NCBI GenBank assembly: GCA_964534995.1
Contig: CAZHSC010000005.1
Coordinates: 18,212-82,211, forward strand
DNA length: 64,000 bases
DNA from: JAJTFW01 sp964534995
Lineage (GTDB): Bacteria > Bacteroidota > Bacteroidia > AKYH767-A > OLB10
Reading direction: 5' to 3'
The notes beneath the pieces were generated by a model. That model did not search any database. It was not told the DNA's origin and saw nothing but the letters and a program-made list of their open reading frames with translations. Of the stretch, positions 1-8,206 are shown piece after piece (position 1 is the first letter of the stretch; each line of letters begins with the position of its first letter). The position numbers were made by a program, and so were the translations under genes.

Positions 1-1
1 A

Positions 2-499
2 GGGGGTATGGATCTCCTGGTGTTCAGCGCCGGTATTGGTCATTTAAACAAGGACATCGGTTATACAGTCGAAAATCCCGCCAACAAAGTGAATGTTCTC
101 GGCTTTACGGAAGCAGTAGACTGGGGATACAGATATTTTAACAGGCAGGGCAGCGGGCATTTGGTAGCCATCAGTTCTGTAGCCGGCTTATTCGGGCACC
201 GGACTTCACCGGCTTATACCGCTGCTAAAGGGTATCAGATTAATTACCTGGAAGCACTGAGGCAAAAGGCCCACTGTTCCAAACTTCCCTTGTATGTAAC
301 GGATATCCGGCCCGGATTTGTCGAAACGGAGATGACGAGTGATAAGAAAACATTCTGGAGCTGCTCCACTCCCTATGCCGCCAAATTGATATATCATGCC
401 ATTCAACATAAAAAAGGGGTAGCCTATGTGAGCAGACGATGGTGGCTGGTTGGATTTGCCGTCAGGTTCATTCCGCAATGGCTGAGAAGCAGGATGTAA
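2..499 (+). CDS. Short-chain dehydrogenase/reductase, C-terminal part (5' end outside window)
   Basis: The reading frame is open to the window edge, so the Rossmann nucleotide-binding start (TGxxxGIG) lies outside and the first ATG at 8 is internal. Visible SDR motifs are an SAG variant of the structural NAG motif, the catalytic Ser in ISSVAG and the catalytic pair YTAAK (Tyr-x3-Lys), followed by the RPGFVETEM stretch after beta-6. The family oxidises or reduces alcohols and ketones with NAD(P). The substrate cannot be told. The C-terminus is hydrophobic and basic (residues WWLVGFAVRFIPQWL), suggesting membrane contact. It converges on the next gene with a 73-bp gap. Assignment to SDR is secure. 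Confidence 0.9.
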   Translation, partial: GGMDLLVFSAGIGHLNKDIGYTVENPANKVNVLGFTEAVDWGYRYFNRQGSGHLVAISSVAGLFGHRTSPAYTAAKGYQINYLEALRQKAHCSKLPLYVTDIRPGFVETEMTSDKKTFWSCSTPYAAKLIYHAIQHKKGVAYVSRRWWLVGFAVRFIPQWLRSRM

Positions 500-572
500 T
501 TTTAAGATGGGCGGGAATTCAACAGATCATTCTGCTCCGGTGAAGTGCATCTTACGAATCGGAACCGGGAAC

Positions 573-1214
573 TCAGGATATTTTCTTCAGCAGGACCCTG
601 GCGGGGGCGGCTTCGGCACCTGTAATTTTAACCGGCAGGCAGATCATATCATACATTCCGGCGTCAATTTCTTCGAGGTGCAGGTTCTCCGCGATGATAA
701 TTTCTTCCTTCAGAAGAGTAACATGCGCCTCGCGCAGGCTTGGATAGATGGCTATTGAAAGACCGTCGATCCCCGCAAAACGGATCTTCTTTGCTGCCAG
801 AAAGCCGGTTGCCGACTCATCTAGTGCGGTAAACTCTTCCTTGTAATGAACCGGTTCCTTCAGAGGGTAATTCAGGGTTTTAAAAATCAGACGTTCCCCC
901 TGCTGAACCGCTTTGTCTTCGAGCCAGGCGGCCGTAATTATTTTAATGGCAGTGGCATCCAGCACACGTACTTCTCCTATCATTTTATCAATAGACAGAG
1001 CCGTGATATCCTTCGCTCCCTGAATAAAGTGCAAGGGGGCATCGATATGCGTTCCGGTATGAAGGCCAAAAAAAGCTTCCGAAAGCTGATAACCGTCACC
1101 GCTTTCATGAGCAGCGATGCGGGAAATAACCGGTGCGGGATCGCCGGGCCACACAGGCGTGGCACTATCAATGCTTACCGTAATATCGATCCACTTGCCG
1201 GAGTCCATTGTCAT
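573..1214 (-). CDS. Cyclase family protein (kynurenine formamidase-like metal hydrolase)
   Basis: A 213-residue protein carrying the cyclase-family metal motif HTGTHIDAPLH at about residues 52-62 (His, His and Asp ligands) and the upstream WPGD motif near residue 22. Members of this family (PF04199) are usually 200-260 residues and include arylformamidase (KynB), which hydrolyses N-formylkynurenine, and other amide or lactone hydrolases. No other kynurenine-pathway gene lies nearby, so the substrate is not assigned. The start is the first ATG; a second ATG two codons later is equally possible. It is divergent from the Omp28-like lipoprotein gene and shares a 143-bp intergenic region with it. 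Confidence 0.85.
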   Translation of the reverse strand: MTMDSGKWIDITVSIDSATPVWPGDPAPVISRIAAHESGDGYQLSEAFFGLHTGTHIDAPLHFIQGAKDITALSIDKMIGEVRVLDATAIKIITAAWLEDKAVQQGERLIFKTLNYPLKEPVHYKEEFTALDESATGFLAAKKIRFAGIDGLSIAIYPSLREAHVTLLKEEIIIAENLHLEEIDAGMYDMICLPVKITGAEAAPARVLLKKIS

Positions 1215-1357
1215 TGGGCTAAATTATTCTCAAAAGGCGGAAGGAGGCTGTAAAATAAAGGTATTTATTCGGAAACAGGATAATAATTGCCGGTATTGTT
1301 TTTTGTTTCCATATTTTTAATACCTTAGTATCTTCAAACCACTACCAACTACTTATT

Positions 1358-2176
1358 ATGAAAAAACTATTTGCTCTGGCAGCTATTGTAGCCATCTCCT
1401 TCATAGCCTGCAAAAAAGACAGTGATGATGCCGGTACTACCACCGGAGGAGGAGGTACTACAGGAGTTACCGTGACTGAAAAAAACATGGGGCTGTACAA
1501 TAAACTGACAGCTACCTGGTGTGGCCCCTGTGGTCAGTGGGGATGGACATTGAATACCGATATCATGACGCTGATTGACGGAAACGCGGTAATGATGGGT
1601 ACCTATGCCTCTACTTCTTCCGATATGTACAACGCAACGGCAGGCGCATTCAAAACCGCCTTCTCCCCTACTTCCGGCTGGCCTGACTTCTGCGCCAATG
1701 GAAAGCAAAAAACCCAGTTCTCCGGTACCGGAGGCATTTATACAGGTCCTACCAAAGATTCGGTGGTGGCTGAAATTAACCGCCATGTAAACGCTGAAGT
1801 AAAAGTGAATTCAGGATATTCTTCAAAAATTGAAGGCGACACCATGATCATCACTACCAAGGTGAAATTCTTCAAGGACATGCCCGTAGGCAGCACTTAT
1901 TTCTTAGGCGCTTATGTTATTGAGGATGGCGTTATGAATACACAAAACGGCCAAAGCGGCGTGGTGGCGCATCATCACGTACTGAGAGGAAGCGCCCTTG
2001 CCGGCAGCCACTGGGGTACCCAAATTACATCCGCTACTACTGCCGGAAGTACTTTTGATTACACTTTTAAAATGGCTATTCCTGCTTCCTGGAATAAAAA
2101 CAACCTGGAAGTGGCCACCATCGTATGGGAAAAAGTAGGTTCAGCCTATAAGTTTGTAAATGCCTATACCAACTAA
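1358..2176 (+). CDS. Omp28-related lipoprotein with thioredoxin-like CGPC motif
   Basis: A 272-residue protein with a lipoprotein signal peptide (lipobox IAC, lipidated Cys18, followed by KK), a Gly/Thr-rich linker (residues 25-40) and ATWCGPC at 51-58, a thioredoxin-type active site with Cys55 and Cys58. The overall arrangement fits the Omp28-related outer-membrane proteins of Bacteroidota, which have a thioredoxin-like domain followed by a beta domain. It is probably anchored in the outer membrane and may act in disulfide handling or be purely structural. A strong intrinsic terminator follows 20 nt after the stop, so it is monocistronic. The family name is moderately sure; the redox role is inference from the motif. 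Confidence 0.8.
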   Translation: MKKLFALAAIVAISFIACKKDSDDAGTTTGGGGTTGVTVTEKNMGLYNKLTATWCGPCGQWGWTLNTDIMTLIDGNAVMMGTYASTSSDMYNATAGAFKTAFSPTSGWPDFCANGKQKTQFSGTGGIYTGPTKDSVVAEINRHVNAEVKVNSGYSSKIEGDTMIITTKVKFFKDMPVGSTYFLGAYVIEDGVMNTQNGQSGVVAHHHVLRGSALAGSHWGTQITSATTAGSTFDYTFKMAIPASWNKNNLEVATIVWEKVGSAYKFVNAYTN

Positions 2177-2196
2177 TTAATCAAGCATCTAACTTG

Positions 2197-2227
2197 AGCC
2201 GCTTCCGGAATGGAGGCGGCTTTTTTT
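2197..2227 (+). terminator. Rho-independent terminator after the Omp28-like gene
   Basis: A 10-bp stem (AGCCGCTTCC pairing with GGAGGCGGCT, one G-T pair) with a 5-nt loop is followed by seven T residues at 2221-2227. Confidence 0.9.
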
Positions 2228-2420
2228 ATACCGCCGTAAAGTAGAGCATCTCGCGATGCCCGATTCACACTTTGCAGCGGTGCAGCCCGGGTGATTGTGC
2301 ACGGCAACCTTCTCTCTCCGCTGCACCAACCCCATTTCCAACTTCGAAACACTTGATTTTCGCGTAGGCTTTTTAGAAAATAGTCCGGGAAGGATGTAAA
2401 ATGTAATTTTTCACATACAA

Positions 2421-2440
2421 AATTAACCATTTGGTTAATT
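2421..2440. promoter_or_regulatory. Operator 1, TetR-type palindrome
   Basis: AATTAACCA-TT-TGGTTAATT is a perfect palindrome of two 9-bp arms around TT. Its core TAACC-N4-GGTTA recurs at 2520-2533. The position upstream of a tetR gene makes it the likely binding site of that regulator. Confidence 0.7.
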
Positions 2441-2510
2441 TTATTAAATTGAATATCAATTGTATATTTTCCCATCCTCAAAAAAATTAATCTAAAGAGA
2501 TAAAAAGAGT

Positions 2511-2518
2511 TAGTTTTG
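2511..2518 (+). promoter_or_regulatory. Candidate -7 box of the tetR-led export operon
   Basis: TAGTTTTG matches the Bacteroidota -7 consensus TAnnTTTG at all fixed positions and lies 22 bp before the chosen tetR ATG, directly against operator 2. No clear -33 TTTG is seen at the normal distance, which would suit a weak or regulated promoter. Confidence 0.5.
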
Positions 2519-2519
2519 C

Positions 2520-2533
2520 TAACCGAATGGTTA
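2520..2533. promoter_or_regulatory. Operator 2, overlapping the start region of tetR
   Basis: TAACC-GAAT-GGTTA repeats the half-sites and 4-bp spacing of the palindrome at 2421-2440. It falls just after the -7 box and before the ATG at 2540, where bound repressor would block initiation, as expected for autoregulation. Confidence 0.65.
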
Positions 2534-2539
2534 AACCAA

Positions 2540-3172
2540 ATGGATAAAGAATTTCTGGATAGCAAAAGCAAAAAGAAGATCCTGGAATCAGCACGTCAGG
2601 AATTCATCAGCAGGGGCTATGCAGGCGCGCGCATGCAAGCCATCGCCAATGCGGCCGGCATCAACAAGGCCATGCTTCATTATTACTTTAAAAACAAAGA
2701 GTCCCTGTTTAACCTCGTCTTCGATGATGCTTTCAATGCCTTTGTACCAAAGGTTCATGCGATTTTTTCGGGAGAAGCCCCGGCCGTGGATAAACTATGC
2801 AGTTATGTGGAAGCGCATGTTGAACTGCTGTTACAGAAACCGGATCTTCCTGTTTTCATCGTGCATGAGATTCACCGCGACCCGGATCGTTTCTTCAGTA
2901 ATTTTTTAAGCAAGATGCCGGGCCCGCCGCCTTTCGCTTCGTTTATGGGTCAGCTGATGCAGGAGATGAGCGAAGGAAAAATACGGCAGATGGATCCGCG
3001 CCTGGTATGGATGAATGTGATGGGGATGACCGTGTTTCCATTTGTGGCCGCTCCGCTGTTGAGCCGCATCTTACTGACCGATTCCGAAACTTATCAAAGC
3101 CTGCTGAAAGAACGCGTGGATTCTATTCAGCAATTTATTAAATCCTCTCTGCTGATTCATGAAAGCAAATAA
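2540..3172 (+). CDS. TetR/AcrR family transcriptional repressor (CecR-like)
   Basis: A 210-residue regulator with an N-terminal TetR helix-turn-helix at about residues 8-55 (ILESARQEF, AIANAAGINKAMLHYYF, KESLF) and a helical ligand-binding C-terminal domain. A TTG at 2516 in the same frame is rejected as the start because operator 2 lies inside that extension; ATG 2540 gives a normal TetR N-terminus. It heads the export operon and its stop overlaps the start of the TolC gene by 14 bp. It probably represses the whole operon from the two operators and releases on binding a toxic compound, as CecR (YbiH) does for ybhGFSR in E. coli. The inducer is unknown. Confidence 0.88.
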   Translation: MDKEFLDSKSKKKILESARQEFISRGYAGARMQAIANAAGINKAMLHYYFKNKESLFNLVFDDAFNAFVPKVHAIFSGEAPAVDKLCSYVEAHVELLLQKPDLPVFIVHEIHRDPDRFFSNFLSKMPGPPPFASFMGQLMQEMSEGKIRQMDPRLVWMNVMGMTVFPFVAAPLLSRILLTDSETYQSLLKERVDSIQQFIKSSLLIHESK

Positions 3173-4448
3173 TTTATTCCCCTTGTTACTTCTGGCAGCG
3201 CTGCATGTCACCTCCGTTGCACAGGAACACCCAACACTTGAACAGGTGCTCTCCGCCGCCAATACGCACTATCCGCTGGTGCAGCAACGCAATCTCGTTG
3301 AACAAAGCAGGGATTTTAGTCTGGCTGCCCTGAACCGGGCCTTCCTCCCGCAATTAAGTATTAACGGGCAAGCCTCCTATCAATCGGATGTGACGGAATT
3401 GCCTATCAAGATCAATCTCCCAGGCTTCACCGTTGATCCGCTGGATAAAGATCAATACCGGGCGACCGCCGATGTCAGCCAGATCCTCTTTGACGGAGGT
3501 AATATCAGCGCGCAGAAAAATGCGGCCCGCGCCAACTCACTGGTGGAGCAGGAGAAGATCAATGTTGAGATGCAGAAGATGCGCGAGAAAGTGCGTCAGC
3601 TGTACCTGGGTGTGCTGATGATGGACGAACAGATCAGACAAACTGACATTGTAGCTTCCGACCTGACTGCAGGCATTAAGAAGATGGAAGCCGCTTTAAA
3701 AAACGGAACGGCTTTTCGGTCGCAGTTAGCCGTATTACAGGCAGAGGAAATCCGGAACCGGCAGCGCAAAACCGAACTGCAGCAAACGCGTCTCTCCCTG
3801 CTGAAATCACTCTCGCTGTTCACCGGAAGCGAATACGAAGCAACCGTACAGTTTGAGAAACCGGCATCTGTTTTTTCGCTGCCTGCCGAAAAACCTGCCA
3901 TCGTACGTCCGGAACTGAATCTCTACAAAGAACAAGAGCAACTGACCCTGACTCAACGCAAACAGATTGGCGTAAAGAGTCTTCCAAAGCTGAGCCTGTT
4001 CGCGCAAGGCGGATATGGCCGGCCGGGACTGAATATGCTGGATAACGACTTCTCCTGGTTTTACATCGCCGGTGCCCGCCTCCACTGGAATCTGGGAGCC
4101 TTGTACTCTCTCCATGCAGAGCGACAGGTGAACGCCGTCTCCCGAAGCAGTATCAATGTACAACGCGAACTCTATCTGCTCAGTGCCAATATCACGGTAG
4201 AGCAGTACCGCAACGACATTATTAAATACACCACCTTACTCACCGATGATCGCGAACTGGTTTCGTTACGTGAAGAAATCAAGCGTTCCGCGAAAGCTCA
4301 ACTCGACAATGGTGTGATCACTTCCTCCGATTATCTCCGCGAAGTAAATGCCGCCGACCAGGCGCGTCAGCAACAACTCCTGCACGAATTGCAGCTATTA
4401 CAAACACAACTCGACTTCGCCGATTATCTTTCCATCTCCAACCCATAA
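3159..4448 (+). CDS. TolC-family outer membrane efflux protein
   Basis: A 429-residue protein with a signal peptide (cleavage near VAQ-E, residue 21) and two repeats of the outer membrane efflux protein fold: long amphipathic helices with many Gln, Lys and Glu residues, and the typical pattern PLVQQRNL near the N-terminus. TolC family members form the trimeric outer-membrane channel of tripartite pumps. It overlaps tetR by 14 bp and is followed 24 bp later by the periplasmic adaptor gene, so it supplies the exit duct of this exporter. In the E. coli ybh system TolC is encoded elsewhere; here it is built into the operon. Confidence 0.9.
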   Translation: MKANNLFPLLLLAALHVTSVAQEHPTLEQVLSAANTHYPLVQQRNLVEQSRDFSLAALNRAFLPQLSINGQASYQSDVTELPIKINLPGFTVDPLDKDQYRATADVSQILFDGGNISAQKNAARANSLVEQEKINVEMQKMREKVRQLYLGVLMMDEQIRQTDIVASDLTAGIKKMEAALKNGTAFRSQLAVLQAEEIRNRQRKTELQQTRLSLLKSLSLFTGSEYEATVQFEKPASVFSLPAEKPAIVRPELNLYKEQEQLTLTQRKQIGVKSLPKLSLFAQGGYGRPGLNMLDNDFSWFYIAGARLHWNLGALYSLHAERQVNAVSRSSINVQRELYLLSANITVEQYRNDIIKYTTLLTDDRELVSLREEIKRSAKAQLDNGVITSSDYLREVNAADQARQQQLLHELQLLQTQLDFADYLSISNP

Positions 4449-4472
4449 CGATCTTCCTTCATTCCGATAACC

Positions 4473-5411
4473 ATGAAAAAAATATCCTTCCTCCTGCTTA
4501 TTCTTTCAGCAGCCTTCCTCACCTCTTGTAAAAACAATAACGGCGACTTTGATGCCGCAGGCACTTTTGAAGCCAACGAAGTGATCGTCTCCGCCGAGAC
4601 AGCAGGAAAAATTCTCGAATTCTCCGCTGAAGAAGGCACTAAGCTGGAGAAGAATCAGATTTCCGTAGTGATAGATCCCACCTCCCTGCAACTTCAGTCC
4701 GAACAGGTGGAGGCCAGCATCCATGCGCTCGGTGAAAAAACCAGCGATCTCACGCCGTACATCCGTACCCTCGAACAACAGATCGAGATCCAGAAAACGC
4801 AGGTGACTTCGCTGGAACGTGAGCGTACCCGTTTCGCCAACCTCTTAAAAGAAGATGCCGCTACCGGCAAACAATTCGATGATATCGAAACACAATTAAA
4901 AATAGCAAAGGAACAACTCGCATTGAGTCAGCGACAACAGGAACAGCAGAAAGCCACCATCGGTACTCAGAATCGTTCTGTACTAAGTGAACAAGCACCC
5001 TTGAGCAAACGAAAAGCACAAATTGACGATCAGCTGAACCGCAGCAAGGTGATGAATCCCGTGGCAGGAACAGTTCTGACTTCTTATGCGGAAGCAGGAG
5101 AGATCACTGCTCCCGGAAAAGCGCTCTATAAAATAGCTGACCTCACCAACATGGATCTCCGCGCTTATATTTCCGGCGATCAGTTCGCGCTGGTGAAAAT
5201 TGGTCAGAACGTAAAGGTATTTATCGACAAGGGCAAAGACGAATACAAAGAAATGCCGGGAACCATCACCTGGATCAGTGACAAAGCCGAGTTTACCCCG
5301 AAAACCATCCAGACCAGAGACGAACGCGCACACCTCGTGTACGCAACGAAGATCCGTGTGAAGAACGACGGATCTGTGAAAGTGGGTATGTACGGCGAAG
5401 TAAAATTCTGA
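4473..5411 (+). CDS. HlyD-family periplasmic adaptor lipoprotein (YbhG-like)
   Basis: A 312-residue membrane fusion protein. It begins with a lipoprotein signal (LTSC, Cys19, then KNNN), then a biotinyl-lipoyl half (ETAGKILEF, about 42-50), a long coiled-coil hairpin rich in Gln/Glu (about 70-185), the second lipoyl half (VMNPVAGTVLTSYAEAGE) and a beta-barrel domain (GQNVKVFIDKG). The family links an inner-membrane pump to TolC. It is lipid-anchored rather than carrying an N-terminal helix. It sits between the TolC gene and the ATPase gene with a 2-nt gap to the latter, so translation is probably coupled. Confidence 0.9.
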   Translation: MKKISFLLLILSAAFLTSCKNNNGDFDAAGTFEANEVIVSAETAGKILEFSAEEGTKLEKNQISVVIDPTSLQLQSEQVEASIHALGEKTSDLTPYIRTLEQQIEIQKTQVTSLERERTRFANLLKEDAATGKQFDDIETQLKIAKEQLALSQRQQEQQKATIGTQNRSVLSEQAPLSKRKAQIDDQLNRSKVMNPVAGTVLTSYAEAGEITAPGKALYKIADLTNMDLRAYISGDQFALVKIGQNVKVFIDKGKDEYKEMPGTITWISDKAEFTPKTIQTRDERAHLVYATKIRVKNDGSVKVGMYGEVKF

Positions 5412-5413
5412 TC

Positions 5414-6331
5414 ATGCCGGCGGCTATAACGGTAACGAACCTGCGTAAATCGTACGCCAACGGTAAGGAAACCGTGGAGGCGCTACATCCGGTGACCTTC
5501 AGCGTTAATAAGGGAGAGCTCTTCGGCTTGATTGGTCCCGACGGCGCCGGTAAAACTACACTCATTCGTTTGCTCACCACGCTGATCCTCGCCGACGAAG
5601 GTACAGCAACTGTAGATGGCTTCGATGTCGTAAACGACTATGCCGAGATCCGCAAGCGGGTGGGATACATGCCCGGGAAATTTTCGCTCTACCAGGATCT
5701 GAGTGTCCGCGAAAACCTCGACTTCTTCGCCACCATCTTCAAAACAACGGTGGAAACCAACTACCATCTTATCAAAGACATCTACGAACAGTTGGCGCCC
5801 TTTGCAGATCGTCCCGCAGGCAAACTCAGCGGCGGCATGAAGCAGAAACTCGCGCTCTGTTGCGCGCTCATCCACAAACCCAGTGTGCTTTTCCTCGATG
5901 AACCGACCACCGGCGTAGATGCTGTATCGCGGAAAGAATTCTGGGAGATGCTGGACCGGTTGAAAAAACAAGGAATCACGATCCTGGTAAGCACACCTTA
6001 TATGGACGAGGCCTCCCGCTGCGACAGAGTAGCCCTTATGCAGAATGGTAAATTTATGGAGGCAGATTCTCCCTCCTATATCACTGGCAAATACAAAAAA
6101 CCGCTTTTTGCCATAAAAGGCGATTACATGTACAGGCTGTTGCATCAGCTCAAATCAAATCCATCCGTGCTCCTCGCCTACCCTTTCGGCGAATACCATC
6201 ACGTAGTACTGAAGCAGGAACATGCCACTGTTGACGAAGCACGTACACTGCTCGGATTGGAAAGTGAAGAAATCAGGGCGGTGGCAGCAGATATTGAAGA
6301 TTGTTTTATTTACTCCATGACCCAACACTAA
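5414..6331 (+). CDS. ABC transporter ATP-binding protein (matches first half of YbhF)
   Basis: A 305-residue ATPase with Walker A GPDGAGKT (41-48), ABC signature LSGGMKQ (about 138-144), Walker B VLFLDEPTTGVD (about 158-169) and a C-terminal extension of about 80 residues. GPDGAGKT with Asp in the third position is the form seen in the N-terminal half of YbhF-type double ATPases. It energises the two permeases encoded downstream. The gap to the second ATPase is 3 nt. In E. coli YbhF both ATPase domains are in one chain; here they are separate genes. Confidence 0.92.
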   Translation: MPAAITVTNLRKSYANGKETVEALHPVTFSVNKGELFGLIGPDGAGKTTLIRLLTTLILADEGTATVDGFDVVNDYAEIRKRVGYMPGKFSLYQDLSVRENLDFFATIFKTTVETNYHLIKDIYEQLAPFADRPAGKLSGGMKQKLALCCALIHKPSVLFLDEPTTGVDAVSRKEFWEMLDRLKKQGITILVSTPYMDEASRCDRVALMQNGKFMEADSPSYITGKYKKPLFAIKGDYMYRLLHQLKSNPSVLLAYPFGEYHHVVLKQEHATVDEARTLLGLESEEIRAVAADIEDCFIYSMTQH

Positions 6332-6334
6332 GAC

Positions 6335-7081
6335 ATGCAAGCGGAATACGCCATAACGGCCCATCAACTCACCAAGCGCTTCGGCGACTTCACCGCAGTG
6401 GATGCGATCAGCTTTGAAGTAAGCAAGGGAGAGATCTTTGGATTCCTCGGAGCCAATGGCGCCGGTAAAACTACCGCCATGCGCATGCTCTGTGGTCTCA
6501 GCAAGCCTACCTCCGGCGAAGGCACCGTTGCCGGATTTGATGTCAACAAACATCCGGAAGAAATCAAGAGAAACATCGGCTACATGAGCCAGAAGTTTTC
6601 GTTGTACGACGATCTCACCGTAATCGAAAACATCCGCTTCTATGCCGGTATCTATGGACTCAGCGACAAAGACATCAGGGAACGCAGCGATAAACTGCTG
6701 CATGAACTGCAACTGCAACCGGAACGTGATAAATTAGTAAAGTCCTTGCCGTTGGGCTGGAAACAGAAACTGGCCTTCTCCATCGCCGTCATCCACGATC
6801 CTGCCATCGTATTCCTCGACGAACCCACGGGCGGCGTAGATCCGCTTACACGACGTGAATTCTGGGAGATGATGTATGCTTCCGCTGCGCAGGGTACGAC
6901 CATCTTCGTGACCACCCACTACATGGACGAAGCGGAGTACTGCAACCGCGTATCCATCATGGTGGACGGTAAGATTGCCGCCCTCGACACACCGGCGAAT
7001 CTGCGCCGGCAGTTCAACACCCATCACATGAACGAGGTATTTCTTACCCTGGCCCGAGGAGCGCAGCGTCAGGCTGATTAA
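6335..7081 (+). CDS. ABC transporter ATP-binding protein with variant signature (matches second half of YbhF)
   Basis: A 248-residue ATPase with Walker A GANGAGKT (39-46) and Walker B IVFLDEPTGGVD (about 158-169). The ABC signature is LPLGWKQ instead of LSGGQ. That variant is typical of the C-terminal half of YbhF-like ATPases and suggests one degenerate ATP site in a heterodimer with the preceding protein. The tight spacing on both sides (3 nt and 8 nt) places it in the operon and supports obligate pairing with the upstream ATPase. Confidence 0.9.
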   Translation: MQAEYAITAHQLTKRFGDFTAVDAISFEVSKGEIFGFLGANGAGKTTAMRMLCGLSKPTSGEGTVAGFDVNKHPEEIKRNIGYMSQKFSLYDDLTVIENIRFYAGIYGLSDKDIRERSDKLLHELQLQPERDKLVKSLPLGWKQKLAFSIAVIHDPAIVFLDEPTGGVDPLTRREFWEMMYASAAQGTTIFVTTHYMDEAEYCNRVSIMVDGKIAALDTPANLRRQFNTHHMNEVFLTLARGAQRQAD

Positions 7082-7089
7082 ACAACAAC

Positions 7090-8205
7090 ATGAAAGAACA
7101 ATTCATCGCCTTCGTACGGAAAGAATGGTATCACATCTGGCGTGATAAGAAAACCCTGTTCATTCTGTTTGGCATGCCCATCGTGCAGATCATCATTTTC
7201 GGATTTGCACTGACCAATGAAATCAAGAATTCACGCATTGCGGTGGTGGACATGAGCCACGATGCGGCCTCCACGCAACTCCTGCAGCGCATGGAAGCCA
7301 GTCAGTACTTCGACATTGAAGAAACCCTAAACAGCGCCAACGAAGCCGATGCAGCTTTTAAACGCGGGAAAGTGAAACTCGTGGTAGTGATTCCCGAAAA
7401 CTTCGCCTCCGACCTTCGACACAAAAACAAAGCATCGGTACAGGTAATCGCTGATGCCAGTGATCCCAATACCGGAACTACACTCACCAATTATGTGCAA
7501 GCCATCACCGGCGATTTTCAAAACGATCTCAACGAAGGAAAGAAACTTCCCTACACGATCACACCGGAAGTGCGCATGCTGTACAATCCGCAATTGAAAG
7601 GTGCCTACAACTTTGTTCCGGGTGTGATGGCCATGGTGCTGATGCTGGTTTGTACGATGATGACTTCTATTGCCATCGTGAGAGAAAAAGAAACCGGCAC
7701 TATGGAAGTGCTGCTGGTATCGCCCTTGCCACCGCTGCTTGTGATTTTTGCGAAGAGTGTTCCTTACTTCTTTCTCTCCGCGGTAAACATTGCCAGCATT
7801 TTGCTGCTCAGCGTATTTTTATTGGGTTTACCCATCGCCGGTAGTCTTGTATTATTGGTTGGGTTGAGTCTCTTGTTTACCCTTACGAGCCTTAGCCTGG
7901 GCATGTTCATCAGCTCCATCACCGCGAGTCAGGATGTTGCTATGCTCGTCTCTCTGATGGGACTTTTTCTTCCCACGCTCATGCTCAGTGGATTCATGTT
8001 CCCGATCGAAAACATGCCGATTCCGCTGCGGATGATGTCGAACATTGTCCCGGCCAAATGGTACTTCTTCATTGTAAAAGCGGTGATGATTAAGGGCGTG
8101 GGATTAAGTGTCATCTGGAAAGAATCGCTTATCCTCACCGGCATGACCGTATTCTTTCTGCTGTTGAGTGTTAAAAAATATAAAATCCGCTTAGCCACGG
8201 CCTGA
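7090..8205 (+). CDS. ABC-2 type permease (YbhS-like)
   Basis: A 371-residue membrane protein: an N-terminal helix (about 22-45, LFILFGMPIVQIIIFGFAL), a periplasmic domain of about 130 residues, then five helices from residue 178 on. The motif REKETGTMEVLLVSPL between helices 2 and 3 is the ABC-2 coupling segment. With the next gene it should form the heterodimeric inner-membrane channel for export of drugs or other small hydrophobic compounds. One nucleotide separates it from the second permease gene. Confidence 0.9.
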   Translation: MKEQFIAFVRKEWYHIWRDKKTLFILFGMPIVQIIIFGFALTNEIKNSRIAVVDMSHDAASTQLLQRMEASQYFDIEETLNSANEADAAFKRGKVKLVVVIPENFASDLRHKNKASVQVIADASDPNTGTTLTNYVQAITGDFQNDLNEGKKLPYTITPEVRMLYNPQLKGAYNFVPGVMAMVLMLVCTMMTSIAIVREKETGTMEVLLVSPLPPLLVIFAKSVPYFFLSAVNIASILLLSVFLLGLPIAGSLVLLVGLSLLFTLTSLSLGMFISSITASQDVAMLVSLMGLFLPTLMLSGFMFPIENMPIPLRMMSNIVPAKWYFFIVKAVMIKGVGLSVIWKESLILTGMTVFFLLLSVKKYKIRLATA

Positions 8206-8206
8206 T

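Larger units (their letters stand above)
2177..2539. other. Intergenic region between Omp28-like gene and tetR
   Basis: This 363-bp stretch holds the terminator at 2197-2227, an unassigned GC-richer segment (about 2230-2390), and an AT-rich regulatory part with two palindromic operators and a candidate -7 box just before the tetR start. No ORF on either strand looks real. Confidence 0.7.

Noticed and set aside
2516..2539. TTG start extending the TetR protein by eight residues
   Set aside because: The extension is made of operator DNA and precedes the usual TetR N-terminus; ATG 2540 is a better start.
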